From Pestalotiopsis fici W106-1 (Eukaryota > Ascomycota > Sordariomycetes > Amphisphaeriales > Sporocadaceae): DNA of 64,000 nt. Location: assembly GCF_000516985.1 (NCBI RefSeq), contig NW_006917094.1, positions 1,674,001 through 1,738,000 on the forward strand. Reading direction: 5' to 3'. Made by a program: the position numbers and the translations under genes. Of this stretch, positions 1 to 12,348 are shown in pieces. The notes under the pieces are model-generated. The model saw nothing but the letters and a program-made list of their open reading frames with translations, did not search any database and had not been told where the DNA came from. The number at the start of each line of letters is the position of its first letter. Position 1 is the stretch's first letter.

Positions 1-632
1 TGTTGTCTGCATATAGTCACTCGGCGATAGGAAATCCCTGCGCGAAATGGCAAATGGGGTAGGAGTTTCCGGCGGCTCCTGTTGGCGCTGACCAGCTGAG
101 AGGTTCGCTAGCGTCCAGGGCCGGAAATACTTGCCGTACTTGCAGAACAGGCAACAAAAACCCGACACCCACTTAACAATGCGACTCAGGCACGTTCACA
201 TTGACGAATGATGGCCCGGACCAGTGCCTGGTATCTCCAGGCTAGGAATAGCCTCATTCTAATGTAATCCGGGGTTGCAATACCTGGGGAAAATCTGGGG
301 CGCCGACGCGGGGGAGGGGATCTAGAGGAGAGTTATTCGCTGGCCAGCGCTGGATTCTGACCGTTAGCGTGATGCGCTGCCCTGTCCGGCAGTCCTTGGC
401 TATATCCAAGACGCCTCGAGAGTGATGCAATAAACTATATCAGAGGACCCAAGCGGCGCTTCGTGCCTCTCCTACTACTCCTTGTTGAACTTTAATCTGA
501 TAACTGGTAGACTCGCACGCAAGCTCGGCGATAAGGAACACTTGACGACGCTGTCCTCGTTACCGTTCATCTATATAAACTGTTGAAGTAAACCGCCATC
601 TAGGATAACGGGATTTTCCCTCACTGCCGTTC
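1..632. other. Intergenic, upstream of transporter gene
   Basis: I see no coding signal here. The stretch holds the presumed promoter of the transporter that starts at 633, including a TATA-like element near 571. Confidence 0.5.
571..579 (+). promoter_or_regulatory. TATA-like box
   Basis: The sequence ctatataaa lies about 55 bases before the first ATG of the inositol-type transporter at 633. Its position suits a core promoter with a short leader. This is inference from sequence and spacing only. Confidence 0.35.
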
Positions 633-2500
633 ATGGCCAGCCCCGCAAACTTTCTTCTTGAATTCTACAGTAACAAGGTCCGATCAATCAGAATGGCATC
701 CAACGCCGAAGCCCCGAACCTCAAAGTCGAGACCAAGGAGGCAGAGTCTTCACAACACATTGAAGACCAAGATGCCCTCGACGCCAGTGTCAAAATTGCC
801 GAGCACCGACAGCTCGAGGAGATTGAGGATACGCAGCCCGGACCGTTTGTTTGGCTCTGCGCATCCGCTGCCGCGATTGGCGGTATGCTCTTTGGCTACG
901 ATACGGGTGTCATCTCGGGCGTCCTCGTCGTCATTGGCTCCGACTTGGACGGGCGGCCGTTGACATCCAACGAAAAAGAACTCATCACGGCTCTATGTGC
1001 CGCGGGAGCCTTGGTAGGTGCCATCATAGCCGGTATCACTGCCGATAAATATGGTAGAAGACCTGCCATCTGGTTTGCCAGTGTCTTGTTTACTGCTGGG
1101 GCTCTTGTCCAAGCACTCTCGTATTCTATCATCCAAATGTGCATTGGTCGATTTCTAATCGGCCTGGGTGTGGGTTCAGCTTCAATGGTATGTAGAAGTT
1201 CAATTTCTGGGTGTACCCTTTCCCCTATTGAGCACACATTCTTGATTGATAGGTTCTAACGCTCTCAAATCAGATTGTACCTGTTTACATTGCAGAACTG
1301 TCACCTGCCAGATACCGTGGCCGGATGATCTCGGTAGACATGATATTCCTGGGCACCGGCTCGATCCTCGCATACGCATTTGCCGCTGCATTCACAAACG
1401 TAGCGCACGGTTGGCGATACATGGTGGGCGTAGGTGGCATCATCTCCATCATTCTCGGCGTCCTGCTCTTCTGGTGCCCAGAGTCGCCTCGTCAACTCAT
1501 GTTCCATGGCCGCCGGGCCGATTGTGAAAGAGTACTGCGTCTAATCTACCCCCATGCCACCGAACGAAACGTCGAAAATAAAATGATATCCTTGGAGCTT
1601 GGAGTCATGCAGGCAAAGGCCCTGTCTGAGGAGATCTCACTGCGAACGGCTACCAAAAATATCTTCAAAGTGCCTGCAAACTTGCGAGCTGTCACTGCAG
1701 CATGTGGTTTGAGTATGTACCCATTTATTGTTCATGTCGAAGACTGTCCATTTTTCAAGCTCCATAAACGTCTCTCCGTCTATGGTCCACACCAAGCATT
1801 TATGAATCCGCTAATGCTTATACCCTTAGTGTTCTTTCAACAAATATGCGGGTTTAATACCATGATGTACTACTCGAGCACGCTGTTTGCTATAGTCGGA
1901 TTCGAAAACCCCGTGGCCGTTGGTACCATTATCGCTGCCGTAAACTGGATATTCACAGTGGTATCCATCATCTTCATAGATCGCATCGGGCGACGTCGAA
2001 TTTTGATCTGGACCATGTGGGCAATGCCAGTGTGTCTTGCTGCTGCTGCTATCGCCTTCCACTGGATTCCGATCGATCTCAATACCCTCGAAGTGACCGA
2101 TGATCACGTCAGTACACCGGCATACATCGTATTGGTGGCTTTAATTCTGTTCGTGGCCTTTTATGCTGCGGGACTAGGATGTGTGCCGTGGCAGGCCAAC
2201 GAATTCATGCCCATGGAAGTTCGTGCCATGGGTACTACGGCAATGAACATTTTCAACTGGGGTCCAAACATCATTGTGTCATCCACCTTTTTATCCATGA
2301 TGAAGGGTATTACCCCGTCAGGCACCTTTGGGTTCTATGCCTGCACCTCGTTTCTCGGCTGGGTGTTTGCCATTTACTGCTTCCCTGAGGCGGCTACCAT
2401 GACGCTGGAGGAGATCAGGGCCGTTTTCGAGCACGGATTTGGCGTCAAGTACGCCGAGGAGTGGCGCAAGCAGAAGAAACTCAGTGATAGATCGTCGTAG
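633..2500 (+). CDS. MFS sugar transporter, myo-inositol type
   Basis: A proton-coupled plasma-membrane carrier of the MFS sugar porter family, closest in pattern to fungal myo-inositol transporters. I read three exons: 633-1187, 1274-1712 and 1830-2500. Both introns start with GTATGT, and the junctions keep the frame. After a hydrophilic N-terminus, the first membrane helix holds GGMLFGYDTGVISG, then DKYGRRP (loop 2-3 motif), PARYRGR after the first intron, CPESPRQL (the PESPR motif after helix 6), FFQQICGFNTMMYYS in helix 7 and DRIGRRR in loop 8-9. Helix 10 (GLGCVPWQANEFMPMEVRAMG) also has the pattern seen in inositol carriers. ATG 633 is the first in frame; an alternative ATG lies at 693. 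Family assignment is firm; the substrate is inferred. Confidence 0.88.
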
Positions 2501-2881
2501 GGGAATGATTGCTGTAGGCGATAATAACACCAATCGAAGAAACCACGCACGCATTGTTGCAACTATGCAAGAGTCCCTCCTGAAACGTATCTCTCTGGTG
2601 AGATCTCGGATGTATGGTGTGGTCTTCCCTACTTCACTAGGAGTTGGTGGTGCACTGATGTAGCCAATACCCACTGCAGATCCCGTGCTTGGGTACAATG
2701 GATGGCTCTTCAGCACCTCTCTTTCGTAGATTGTAGGATCAATGCCGACATATCTTACAAGCTCCATCGATCACATCTTTCCCTTCACATTGTCTCAGGT
2801 GAGAGTTGGGAATCCCGGAATGCTTGCCTAGGTTCTGCTCGAAGGTCTCTATTAGATGTTGCATAGTATCCTTTAACTCAC
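2501..2881. other. Intergenic, convergent gene ends
   Basis: This lies between the ends of the converging transporter and TRP-like genes. Nothing beyond presumed 3' untranslated sequence is recognisable. Confidence 0.5.
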
Positions 2882-5127
2882 TCATTTCCGTGGTCTTTTC
2901 CACCAGCTTGTGACTGAGTCGAGACCTCCCATCAGCCGGCTCCCTACAGTCTCTGGTGGCGCGTCGCCAAAGTTTCGCTCCCTCGGCTCGCGGTAGAATG
3001 AATCCATTTCCCGCACAGAGTAGTCGACTCCTGGAGCAGGTGTTATATCAGCCGATGCCAGTGATTGATATGATCCCCTCGACGCTACTCTCTGACTGCG
3101 GAAATCGTCGTATGTAGCAAATCCATCTGAAACCTCCGTGTGATTACCCTTTCCCGAAGTGGACAAGGATTCATAGGCAGAAGGCGACAGATCCCGAGAA
3201 GACAATGAAAGGTGTCGTGAACTCTCGCTGAGTGCACGCGATGCCGTTCTCGGATATCTCAGGGTACTCGCGCGACTATCTGCGATGCTAGGCGGACGCA
3301 ACGTGCCAGAGGTCTCTGATTTGATCGAAGGATCCAAACCGCAGTTCACGCAGATCGGTACATAGTCTCTAGCATTAGGCCGTTGCGGAAGTTGTCTCAA
3401 ATGGTAACTGCGTCGCTGAAGTCGTCGTAAATTGTAAACCTATACGCATGTTAGCATGATTATCAATGTGTTCCGCGTCCGTCACGACTGTCCCTTACCG
3501 GTGCTTGGCCTGAAGCTTTGCGGCGGGAGAGCAACATGTTGGTAAACCCCCACAGCTCCAGTAACAAGATTGGCACAATCAATATGAAAAGTTCCAGAGC
3601 AAGTATGGTATAGGATGCAATGCTCTTGGCAGCCGAAGACGAAGGTGCAAGGTAGGTAATCATTAGCGAGAGGACAGCGAATCGGCCGACCGAGCACATC
3701 GTCAAGCCTGAGAACATTATGCTCGGCAGTAGCATAAGAATCGAGAATAGGAAGGCTATTTCGCAACCCATAAGAATCGCAAGTTGGGAGGCGCCGGATA
3801 TTTGCAGGCCGCCGATCGCAATGCCCCGGACAAACGTTAACGTGAAGTGTACTAGCACCAATACGCGCAGGTCCCGCCGTTGGGATTCGGTCTCTTGAGT
3901 GTGTTGTGGTACGGGAAATATGAGCGTCGCAAGGCGAGCAGTCGATGTAGTCTGGAACAACCACACATACGCTGTCCCAATGATGACAATAAGCAAGACT
4001 GCCAGTGATATGAAGTATGACGGAAGCTCTCCGACATGATCAAGCTGATATGAAGATATCGCAATGACAGGTACCATGAAATAGGTCAGCACCATTCGCA
4101 ATGTATCCTTGATGACCTCCTGGGTAGTGCTCGATGTTTGATGCTCCCTTGGGAGTTGTAGTTGCCCAGTGATGATCCGGTGAATGAGAACCAGAATGGC
4201 AGCTATAGCAAGCAGAATCAGAACAATAATCAACATATTGATCCATATCTCCATGGTCATGGGCGCACCCAAGACCTGGACCATGTGCTCCATGCCATAA
4301 GTTCCACCATAGGTTCCATTGGTCACATAAATGCCATCCTCGACGCCAGAATATGAATAGCCTCCTAGGAAACCGTTGGAGCTGCTGAACAAGGACAGCC
4401 AGTTGAGAGAACTGAGAGCCGGTTGGAAAAATCCAGGATAGGAGAAATTCAGACATGCAGTCAGAAAGGCAAACTGCAGATGCTGAAGACAATTGCCGAT
4501 ACCGTTGACCACGGGTGGGTCGTGGTCAGCTAATCGGATGCTGCCATCTTCTTCAGGCACGTAGGGTTCTTCAAAGAGTCTCCGGCAGTAACTTATCACA
4601 AGGATGACCAGCAGAACGGCGAGCGGCCCGAAGACGAGAGCATTGTACGTGCTGCTAGGGATTTCTGGGGTGATGATGGCCGAGATGCAGGCGGGCTCAG
4701 TGGTGGAATTGTACAGATGAAGCTCGAGCTGAAACGACGACAGGGGGTACAGGCCGTCAATAGTCTGCGATAAGGACAGCGCTTGTACAAAGTCGACGTC
4801 GGAACTCTGATTAGCTATAGAGGACGAGCCTACAGCGCAGGGCCCGTCAAGAGCGGGCGTGTATGAGCGCTTCGAGAGACCCAACAGCGTAATGTCGAGG
4901 GTCGCGCTCGTGATGTCGGAGCCATTGCTGCACTCTGGGAGGTCTGCGTAATCATGGAGACTCAACGTCACCTGCGTTGCCGACCCATTTGGCTCGAGGT
5001 AGGCATGCAAGCCCGCAGACTCCCACGTTGTCGTCGAGCCCGAGAAGTCATCGCACAGCTTCCATTGAACATAAGCACCGAGGCCGAGCTGGAGGTGTAA
5101 ATGGAAGAGAAACCCACGCAGCCTCAT
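2882..5127 (-). CDS. TRP-like integral membrane protein (Pkd2/flavin-carrier family)
   Basis: Multipass membrane protein resembling the fungal TRP-like family that includes Pkd2 and the Flc proteins. There are two exons: 5127-3499 and 3439-2882. The intron runs GTAAGG to TATAG and the joint is in phase. The N-terminal part (about 170 residues after a hydrophobic start) is a Cys-containing lumenal or extracellular region that fits an ML-like domain. A Gly/Tyr-rich loop and about nine hydrophobic helices follow, including one around IWINMLIIVLILLAIAAILV. The C-terminal tail of about 200 residues is soluble, Ser-rich and polar. I chose the Met at 5127 because a hydrophobic stretch follows it directly. 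An upstream in-frame Met at 5247 would add 40 hydrophilic residues. Ion channel or flavin transport roles are known for the family but cannot be separated here. Confidence 0.75.
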
Positions 5128-6088
5128 GGTGAGTGAAGAGTTGCCTGAGAGCAAGACATTGCATCTGTCTGGCGACGGGGACCTGGGAGAAGGAAACCAA
5201 ATGTTTGTTCCCTCTGGCTCGCGCGTTCGCCAAGGCGCAGTGTCCAACTCGAAATCTCCACTTTGTCCCTGACTTTGCTGGCAGTCTAGCGACTGTGCTC
5301 CACTTTATAGGCTGTGCTAATCATTCCGATCCAAGGATTTTTTTTCTCTTCTCTGTCGACTCTGCCTGACTCAATTTTCACTAAACGTGCCTTAGGGCCT
5401 GATCTGGGGTTCCTGAATCAACCGCGAGCAAGACGATACATTTATCAAAAGTTTAATCATCATAAGCTCAGTTGCTTGTTCCATAGGCAAATCCATCCCT
5501 AACATCCGGTGAAGTCGTTTGCGAAATAGGTCTGGTGCCATGTTCTGGAAATCCGGGTATGCAATGCGACACTGCGGGTCCCTGGGGCTGCAGGCAGGGC
5601 TAAGATCGGGGACACCGGTAGCGGGACAGCGGCTGTGCACACTGCCGTAGTGCGCCGCAAGTGATGAATGCCATTACTTCATAAACGCAAAAGACCCTCT
5701 GAATCCAGCAACCCCATCTCAAGCTTGAGCAATTGGTGGTTTTCGTGCATGTCGAAGAGGAACTCGTATCTTGCCCAATCGGACAGCCGGCAACTTGATG
5801 TTGGAGTTGTATGGTATTTTGACCTTCTCCATCATAAACTTCGGGTTTTCCGGCCACGTCACTGCGAGATTCAACCCCAGTTTCCATTGTCTCACATATA
5901 TTACCTCTGGCCGAAATGCTTGTCGCGCCGAGCACCTTCTCGTTGCTTGCCACAATCAATGCCAGCAGCCAAAGGCGAGGACACCTGATGCATCTCATAA
6001 AAATCCTAATTTGATTGATTCAGATGAACTTAAATGACAAGTTCCGTTCCCAGACTTTGGCTGGGCACAAACTTTTAGCTAGCATTGG
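5128..6088. other. Intergenic region
   Basis: It contains the promoter of the TRP-like gene and the 3' side of the SMP-30-like gene. Open frames here are short, overlap one another and show no family signature. Confidence 0.45.
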
Positions 6089-7036
6089 CTACAGCTTGAC
6101 CTCAATCACCTGACCGCTATATGTGACACCATCAACTGTGTTCCCTCCCGTTGTGACATAGAGTGTTTTCCCATCTGGGGTCACTGTCACTGAGGTCGGC
6201 CGGTGGAAGAATGTACTATTTCCACCACCAGCAAGAGTCGCGTATGTTCCATCTAGGAAGATCTGGCCAGCGGCGTTGGGAGTCTGGGCCGCAAAGATAT
6301 TGCCGGACTGATCAAAGACGAAATCGTCCCAGTCGTATCCGGAAGCTCGATCGCTGTACGTTACAACCTCTGCGTCTCCAGCCTGATACCCGTCGTCGGT
6401 AATTGGAATCCGGCCAAAGATGTACTGTCCCGTGTTGGTAAAGTAGGCATACCCATCAGACACTTTGATGCCGTTGATACCCAAAGGCGTTGTTGCATTG
6501 GCAGGGTAGGTGAAGAGATCATCCTCGAACGCAAGCTCCGAGGTTCCAGCATCCGTGTCAATTCGGAATACAGCACCTTGGCGTGAGTCCGTGGCCAGGA
6601 TGATGTGAGGGTATGCTGGTAGCGAAGCTAGTCCGTTCAACATGATGGCATCCGGCACCGAGGCAACAACCTCGATGACGGGGCTTGAGGAATTTCCGCC
6701 AAAGTCGACCGTGTAGATTGTTTCGTTGGTGTAGCTATAGTTGCCTCGAATTCCACCGACGATGGCATACTTGTCGGTGCCGATTGCGGCAATGCCGCCG
6801 ATGGCAGTGGCGCCAGGGAGCTTTGCGACGAGCTCAGCTACAGGACTGGAAGCAAGAGTGTCCAGGGTGTACAGGCTGGCATTGTCAAACGTGGTGAGGA
6901 GAAGTTGTCCATTGGCGCGCAGGGCACTGTTTTCAATGGTGACGGCATACTCGGTGAAATTCCATAGTTGCGTTGCCGTTGCCGCCAAAGCTGGAGAAAT
7001 GGCAGCCAAAATGCCGAGACCAATTGTGCACCTCAT
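6089..7036 (-). CDS. Secreted SMP-30/gluconolactonase-like beta-propeller
   Basis: Single-exon protein of 315 residues with a clear signal peptide (MRCTIGLGILAAISPALAA). The start at 7036 was chosen because this hydrophobic stretch follows it directly; an upstream in-frame Met gives a non-signal extension. The rest has repeated beta-blade patterns, such as GGIAAIGTDKYAIVGGIRGN, GLASLPAYPHIILATDSRQG and SVTVTPDGKTLYVTTGGN, typical of six-bladed SMP-30/LRE propellers. Several N-x-S/T sites fit secretion. Related fungal proteins include uncharacterised secreted lactonase-like proteins, and also the propeller-fold hetero-Diels-Alderases of tropolone-sesquiterpenoid clusters. No biosynthetic core gene lies nearby, so the general label is safer. 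The catalytic residues are not certain. Confidence 0.7.
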   Translation of the reverse strand: MRCTIGLGILAAISPALAATATQLWNFTEYAVTIENSALRANGQLLLTTFDNASLYTLDTLASSPVAELVAKLPGATAIGGIAAIGTDKYAIVGGIRGNYSYTNETIYTVDFGGNSSSPVIEVVASVPDAIMLNGLASLPAYPHIILATDSRQGAVFRIDTDAGTSELAFEDDLFTYPANATTPLGINGIKVSDGYAYFTNTGQYIFGRIPITDDGYQAGDAEVVTYSDRASGYDWDDFVFDQSGNIFAAQTPNAAGQIFLDGTYATLAGGGNSTFFHRPTSVTVTPDGKTLYVTTGGNTVDGVTYSGQVIEVKL

Positions 7037-7906
7037 GATCAACAGCGTAGGTCTGTGACACTGAGAATTCAAACCGTAGAGCTGGGGCGATTCTACGAGC
7101 TCTTTCAATCGGGTTGGGCAACTTTCTTATACTGTCCGTTACTCCGAGCGAGCGAACGGACTAAGGACAAGATTTACCGGTCCCTTGCAGATCTGCAAAT
7201 CAACCATTCTCTTTTCAAGAAATGCCGTTGCATTAGTGCTGCCACAATGGGGCGAAACACGTTTATCGAAACCATCAATCCGGGGCTCGACATCGTGACC
7301 CCGGCCGCGGCCAAGCAGTGCCATTCGGATTATCGGCGTCGATCTCGGAGATACGGCAAGGGTCGTGACTATGCCCCACGCACTTTGAACCTTGAACGCG
7401 GAGTACAGTCGCAATCAAGGGATGTCTCCCTGATTGCTTCTTTCTTCCGCATGAACGATACAAAGCAGTCAGGGTGACATATTTGCCATAGGTGCAATCA
7501 TGACATATTCGTCCGATGTACTCGGATGGTCTGAAGCTACATGCATTACGTAAGAGAATGCGTCGCTTACAATCCAGCAGCATTCGCCGACCGACTGCTG
7601 CTATCACTGAAAACATATGAATTCCCTCTGCCTTGAGTACAGATGCTCAGATTTCAAGAACTGGAGACTGCTTTCAACAAATAACTCGCTGTTTCATTTT
7701 GCCCTTATAATATCTCCAGTACGAAAACAACTTATAGTTTTCATTGACCCGAATACCGTTTATCATTCTTGAACTTTATGCCATGTCCGTCTAGGGTGAA
7801 AAGTAAATGCGAGACAACATCTAGAGGCTCAGCTGCCGACATTGACGGATAGGTGGCGATCAAGATGCTGCTCGAAGCAAGTTTTCCCAACAGAAGACAT
7901 TGAAAA
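7037..7906. other. Intergenic region
   Basis: This holds the promoter side of the SMP-30-like gene and the 3' side of the M24 gene. A frame of 169 codons at 6968-7477 has no family resemblance and overlaps the start of the SMP-30-like gene, so it is not called. Confidence 0.4.
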
Positions 7907-8593
7907 TTACTCGGCAGTCAATATTTGCTCAAAAAATCCACCAAAGCCGCGAGCCGTATCCCGGAGGTGTATCTCAAGAATCCAGTGTCGCTTGTTCCCA
8001 TCCTTTCCAACAGTGTTTAGAGATTCATTGTTTCCGGGTGTGATGTAGAGAGAGATCTTGTCGCGGGGAATGCGTTCATGAGGAAAGTTGCCCACAATGT
8101 GACCGGCAATGGGGGCACCAAAGTCGAAACCCGCTTCTCGGGCAGCTTGACTGGAAATCTCGTAGAGTTCTTCGCCCGTCATGTCGGGGTTCGCCTGATA
8201 CTTTTGTTTGACCTCATGCCAGATGGGCTCCAGCGCGTCGCGCAACTTCTTCTTGTGAGGATCATTGCCGAGGACATAGGTTCGTCCAAAATCGGCTTCC
8301 CATTCTTCAAATACGGGGCCCAGGTCGACGACGAGCATATCGTCTTCTTCAATGACGCGGTCCGGCGGGTTGTCCTCAAAGGGAGCCAATGTGTTGGGTC
8401 CGCTCCGGATCACGCGCTTGTGCCAGTGCGTCCGCACTCCGTGGCGGGATTCGCCCAGGGCGTGGATCTGGTCGTTCAGCTCCTTCTCTCTGATGCCAGG
8501 CCGGATGAGGTCCTTCTCAATCTCCTTGAAGAGTTCGAGTGCCTTCTTCTCCGCGTCAACAAGGGACGCAGCGCGTTGCGCTTCAACAGACAT
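7907..8593 (-). CDS. Compact M24-family metallopeptidase (aminopeptidase P/creatinase fold)
   Basis: Intronless gene for 228 residues. The pita-bread-fold metal ligands can be placed in order: Asp in MLVVDLGP, Asp in EADFGRTYV, His in GHIVGNFPHE, Glu in WILEIHLRD and Glu in GFGGFFEQI. This matches the D-D-H-E-E set of M24 peptidases, so the active site looks intact. The protein has only the catalytic domain and lacks the N-terminal domain of classical Xaa-Pro aminopeptidases. It resembles the short M24 structural-domain proteins found in bacteria and some fungi. I took the ATG at 8593 because the additional upstream residues are out of line with the family. Expected location is the cytosol. 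The substrate is unknown. Confidence 0.82.
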   Translation of the reverse strand: MSVEAQRAASLVDAEKKALELFKEIEKDLIRPGIREKELNDQIHALGESRHGVRTHWHKRVIRSGPNTLAPFEDNPPDRVIEEDDMLVVDLGPVFEEWEADFGRTYVLGNDPHKKKLRDALEPIWHEVKQKYQANPDMTGEELYEISSQAAREAGFDFGAPIAGHIVGNFPHERIPRDKISLYITPGNNESLNTVGKDGNKRHWILEIHLRDTARGFGGFFEQILTAE

Positions 8594-10366
8594 GATGTGT
8601 GTGATGTGAATGAGACTAGGCGGGAGAGAAGAAAATGATTGAATATTGTCACAATATAGTTCGCTTAAAAGCGCCAAATAAGCGATTGAGTATGGTCAAT
8701 TGAGGGTTTTGGCAGTGGAAGCAATACCAGTGCGGGGTGAATGGATGCCGAAACCTCGTAAATATCCGAACTGATGGTGGTACAGGTAGATTCGATCTCC
8801 GCGGAGGATCAAACCTACCTAGAGCGGCTGCAGCACCACTTTAATAGTATCAACAGATTGTCAGCTATCGGAATCCTTGCTGAGCTAGAAGCTTCCAAGC
8901 AATTGAGGACAGATCGGAGCGATGCCGGCCTGTAGATATTGAAGGATGACGAGCAGGATGATATGGAAGTTCCCGACTATCACGCCTAGCAACTGGCCAA
9001 TTGGGCGTTGGAGAATTCTGCTCGCTCAGCGACGGCGCCGATCAGCACTAGCGGGAGGCTGCGGGGTGACAGGTCCGGGGGCTTCAGCTTGCACCCACCA
9101 AGAAGCCCACTGGTGACTCCTAAAAGGTTTATCCCCAGTCTCAACGATCAAGAAATCAAATGCACAATTGGGACCCGTATTCTTCGCTTGGGAAAATCTT
9201 TTTACTTTTTCGTTCCCCTTTTGAGTCGGATAGGATTCATTTGCATGCTGCGGAATGAATTGGATTGGTGACAGCGAGAAGAGCCCCTGCCTGGTATGGC
9301 CCAATCATTGCAAGTGCAGCTTGCTTCTTCTCATGCCGTAGAGTCTTGAAATCGTGATATAGACGTGCTATGACCACATAATATATACATCTGTAGAGAT
9401 GTGCCAGCTTCCATTTTGAGCATGGCAATACCAGTCAGAGCCACTGATGGGCATCACCATAGGCTTGAAAACGAGTATTTTACATGAAATTTGCCAACTC
9501 CTGAGGATTGTGGCAGACGATGCTGCGGTTGATTGGTAATATTTGATGCAGGGACACTGGTTACTGGTGGCGTTCATGTCACGATGCCAAAAAGTGCACC
9601 TACCAAGCATCTGGGACCAATTTCCTCACGACAAGCCCGTGTGCCTTCATTCTTAAAAACTTCTCAGGAGGTGTTTGGGACTATTGTGCCGATCATTCTT
9701 GACCGAATGTTGCATAGTTCAGATATGGCCGATCACGACCCAAAGAATTATCAACAGAAACGTCTGGTGAACAGGCAGAGTATGCGCGTGAAGCGGTATG
9801 CTACGGCAATACGGCTAAGGAATCAGGCGCGGGAAGGGCTAAGACACGGCAACCCGCCGCTATAATCCGGAATCCGGGTCCCTCCAGACGGAACATACTT
9901 CAATTTTCTATTGGTGGACAGCTTATAAACTCAGCGTGATCGCGGCTGTATAACAAAAATTCCCATCACGATCCGTTAGAACTAGTCCTACTTCATCTAG
10001 CGCCTTTGCTGGTATTTCAAACCGAATAAAGGTTCAGTTTCATTGCATCGTCCTCGTTTTGTCGAATGCCTAGGTACGCGGCTGGGAATATGTAGGTATA
10101 TACCGCAAGTCTTCATGATGATTACGAGATGGAAATGGTCGTTCTTAGCCGTTGAAACAACATAAATATCTCTCTCATTCCACACACATGTGCACATCAC
10201 TGTTATTGACACTCTTTGCTCATCCTTCGCTCCAGGTTTTTAAAACGCATGCTACTCATCTACTTATTCACCACAGCGGCAGTGACTAAAGTGACCATGT
10301 CCGTAATATCGGCAGATCCATGCAGTTTTCATTTTTATGCTAGCCTTGGCTCCCAAGTCGTCACAA
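8594..10366. other. Gene-poor interval
   Basis: About 1.8 kb without a supported gene. The frames at 9008-9271, 9026-9304 and 9533-9865 are short, mutually overlapping and have no recognisable domain. A CCTAGGTACG motif, related to motifs repeated elsewhere in the window, lies at 10069-10078. Confidence 0.4.
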
Positions 10367-12348
10367 ATGAAGCTGTTCAATCTTTTTGTACTTGGAAGTT
10401 TGGTAGCATCGCACCCACTACCACAATTAGTAAGTTATTCATAAAGCTGTGTTCGACCCAAGTCACTACATGTCATCCAAGCTCTCATCGGGCTTTACAT
10501 CCTCGCTTAACAATGCTGGTTGAATGACTGCTAGTTTCACCGTGGCAGCTGTGATGGACGGAGCAACAACGACCATAATTATCACTACAACATTGACTTC
10601 AACAACAACGCCGGTTACAACACGTACAGGTGAGTTTTGGATAGCGTTTGACATGTCCTTTACTGCCGAGAGAAAAAAAAAAAAAAAACCAGGCTGGACA
10701 TTTTCTTGAGAAGTCCTCCAATTTGCAAGACTCATTCGTCCCACACTGCGCTTTGCTAGCTTTTGAAGTATCATTTCTCACGAATTCTTAGATGATCAAA
10801 TAACACGCGTGACTGTGACAGCTTACCCTGTCGCCGGCGCAGCCACTACTGGCACGACATTAATTGAGACGGTAAAGCTCTTCTATGTTTCTCGCATTGC
10901 TTCCAAAGCAACAATAGTCAAGTCGAAATCATATTTTGAGGTAGCCAAAAATACAGGGCGGCTAACCTGACATGCACTTTCTAGGACACTGTTACCGAGA
11001 CAGCCACAGAGACGAATACATTCACGCTGGACCCTAGTGTGTGTCCTACTTCAAGGTTGAGTAGGAAGAAGCGAGAACCTACTGGTCGTGGCTACGATGG
11101 TGGCCACTTTTCACGTACACGCCTGAGCACCCCTAAGCCAACGCGATACGGACCAGGTGGTACTTCCTATCCCAACGAGGGCAGCAGCAGTGATAGACTG
11201 TATGGAAATCAACCCCCTGAGTACGTCGACAGTGGCGGCTCAGATGGTACACAGAGTGGCCACGCTGGCGCTAGGCCGTTATACCCCGAGGCTCTCATTT
11301 TGGGCATGAAAGAGCCGACTTTCCCGCCACCTCGTTCTACCTACACGATAATCAAACCCAATAAACCAGATTTTTATTCAACTCTATGCAGATGCATCGC
11401 CTCTATAATCACAGAGACTGCAACTAAAATTGGTCTCACGTCGACGGAAACCATTACTGACATTTTAACTCAAACGGTCCCTTCCTCCACTGAGACGAAG
11501 ATAATCTTAGGCACTAGCACGTCAACGATAACACCAACCATCACAAGGACTGCTGAATCTATAGTTATCATGACAGTCTCTAGGACCACGACTACGACCA
11601 CGACTACGACAACCACGGATGCCAGTCTACAGACTCTGTAAGGAGTTCATTTCTATCCTTCATCTTTTGATTGATTCTTCTTCACTGGCTTAAGCATATT
11701 ATCACTGTAATATCCCAAATTAAAGTGACTGCTCCAAGTACAGATAGTCTTTGCGTTTGAATAATGACCGCATACTTGAGCGTTTTCGCCAGTGCCCAAT
11801 CAGCATTCACTCGTGGAATTCAACGCTAACATCAGTCATGTCACAGCACACAATTTGAAGCCCGAGCTCCTGTGAGTATTGCCTGCCTACTGTTTTCTTC
11901 CTCCCTTTTTTTTTTTCTTTAGAAATGGTTTAGGGTATGTCAATGAATTAAAGTAGACAAAAAGAACCCTCCAGGTTGGCACTACACCACAGGTCTTCAT
12001 AGGATAGACGGGTCTTGAGTTATTGAAGAATGCTGACATGATTAATGCATTTACCAGGGCGGTGGTCGGTGTGACTGCAGTTACACCTTTCTGTGTAACA
12101 GTTACTCCGATGGTTATCTCAGTTGCTTTTCAATTGTTTCTGCTGACGACTACCTGATGTGCATCGACGCCTGTAACCACAATCTTAAATGTGCTTACAG
12201 CTTCTTCGACACGAGCAACATTTGCTATCTCGGCACCCACTGGGACGACAATAAGATACCAGCTGGTACGGGATTTCAAGCTGTGAAGAATGCCTGTGTT
12301 TCCGAATTTACACCCGACTGTCCACATTTTACGGAAACTGTGCAATAG
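10367..12348 (+). CDS. Secreted Thr-rich protein with Cys-rich PAN/Apple-like C-terminus
   Basis: Multi-exon gene read from splice phases. ATG 10367 starts a good signal peptide (MKLFNLFVLGSLVASH), ending at donor GTAAGT 10430. A Thr-rich exon starts near 10535. Further exons are 10792-10871, 10985-11637, a 25-nt mini-exon 11847-11871 and 12058-12348. These later joints are in phase with each other. The middle is mucin-like, with TTTTTT runs and a basic RKKR site that might be a processing site. The last exon has at least seven cysteines (CDCSYTFLC, CIDACNHNLKCAYSFF, CYLGTHW) and resembles PAN/Apple or similar lectin-like modules. The joint between the signal-peptide exon and the Thr-rich exon does not keep the frame with the splice sites I can see, so a missed site, a mini-exon or a frameshift is possible. 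Confidence 0.5.

Noticed and set aside
10216..10527. Alternative first exon of the secreted Thr-rich protein in another frame
   Set aside because: It reads into a weak hydrophobic start; the frame from 10367 gives a better signal peptide that ends at the same donor, though neither joins the next exon cleanly.
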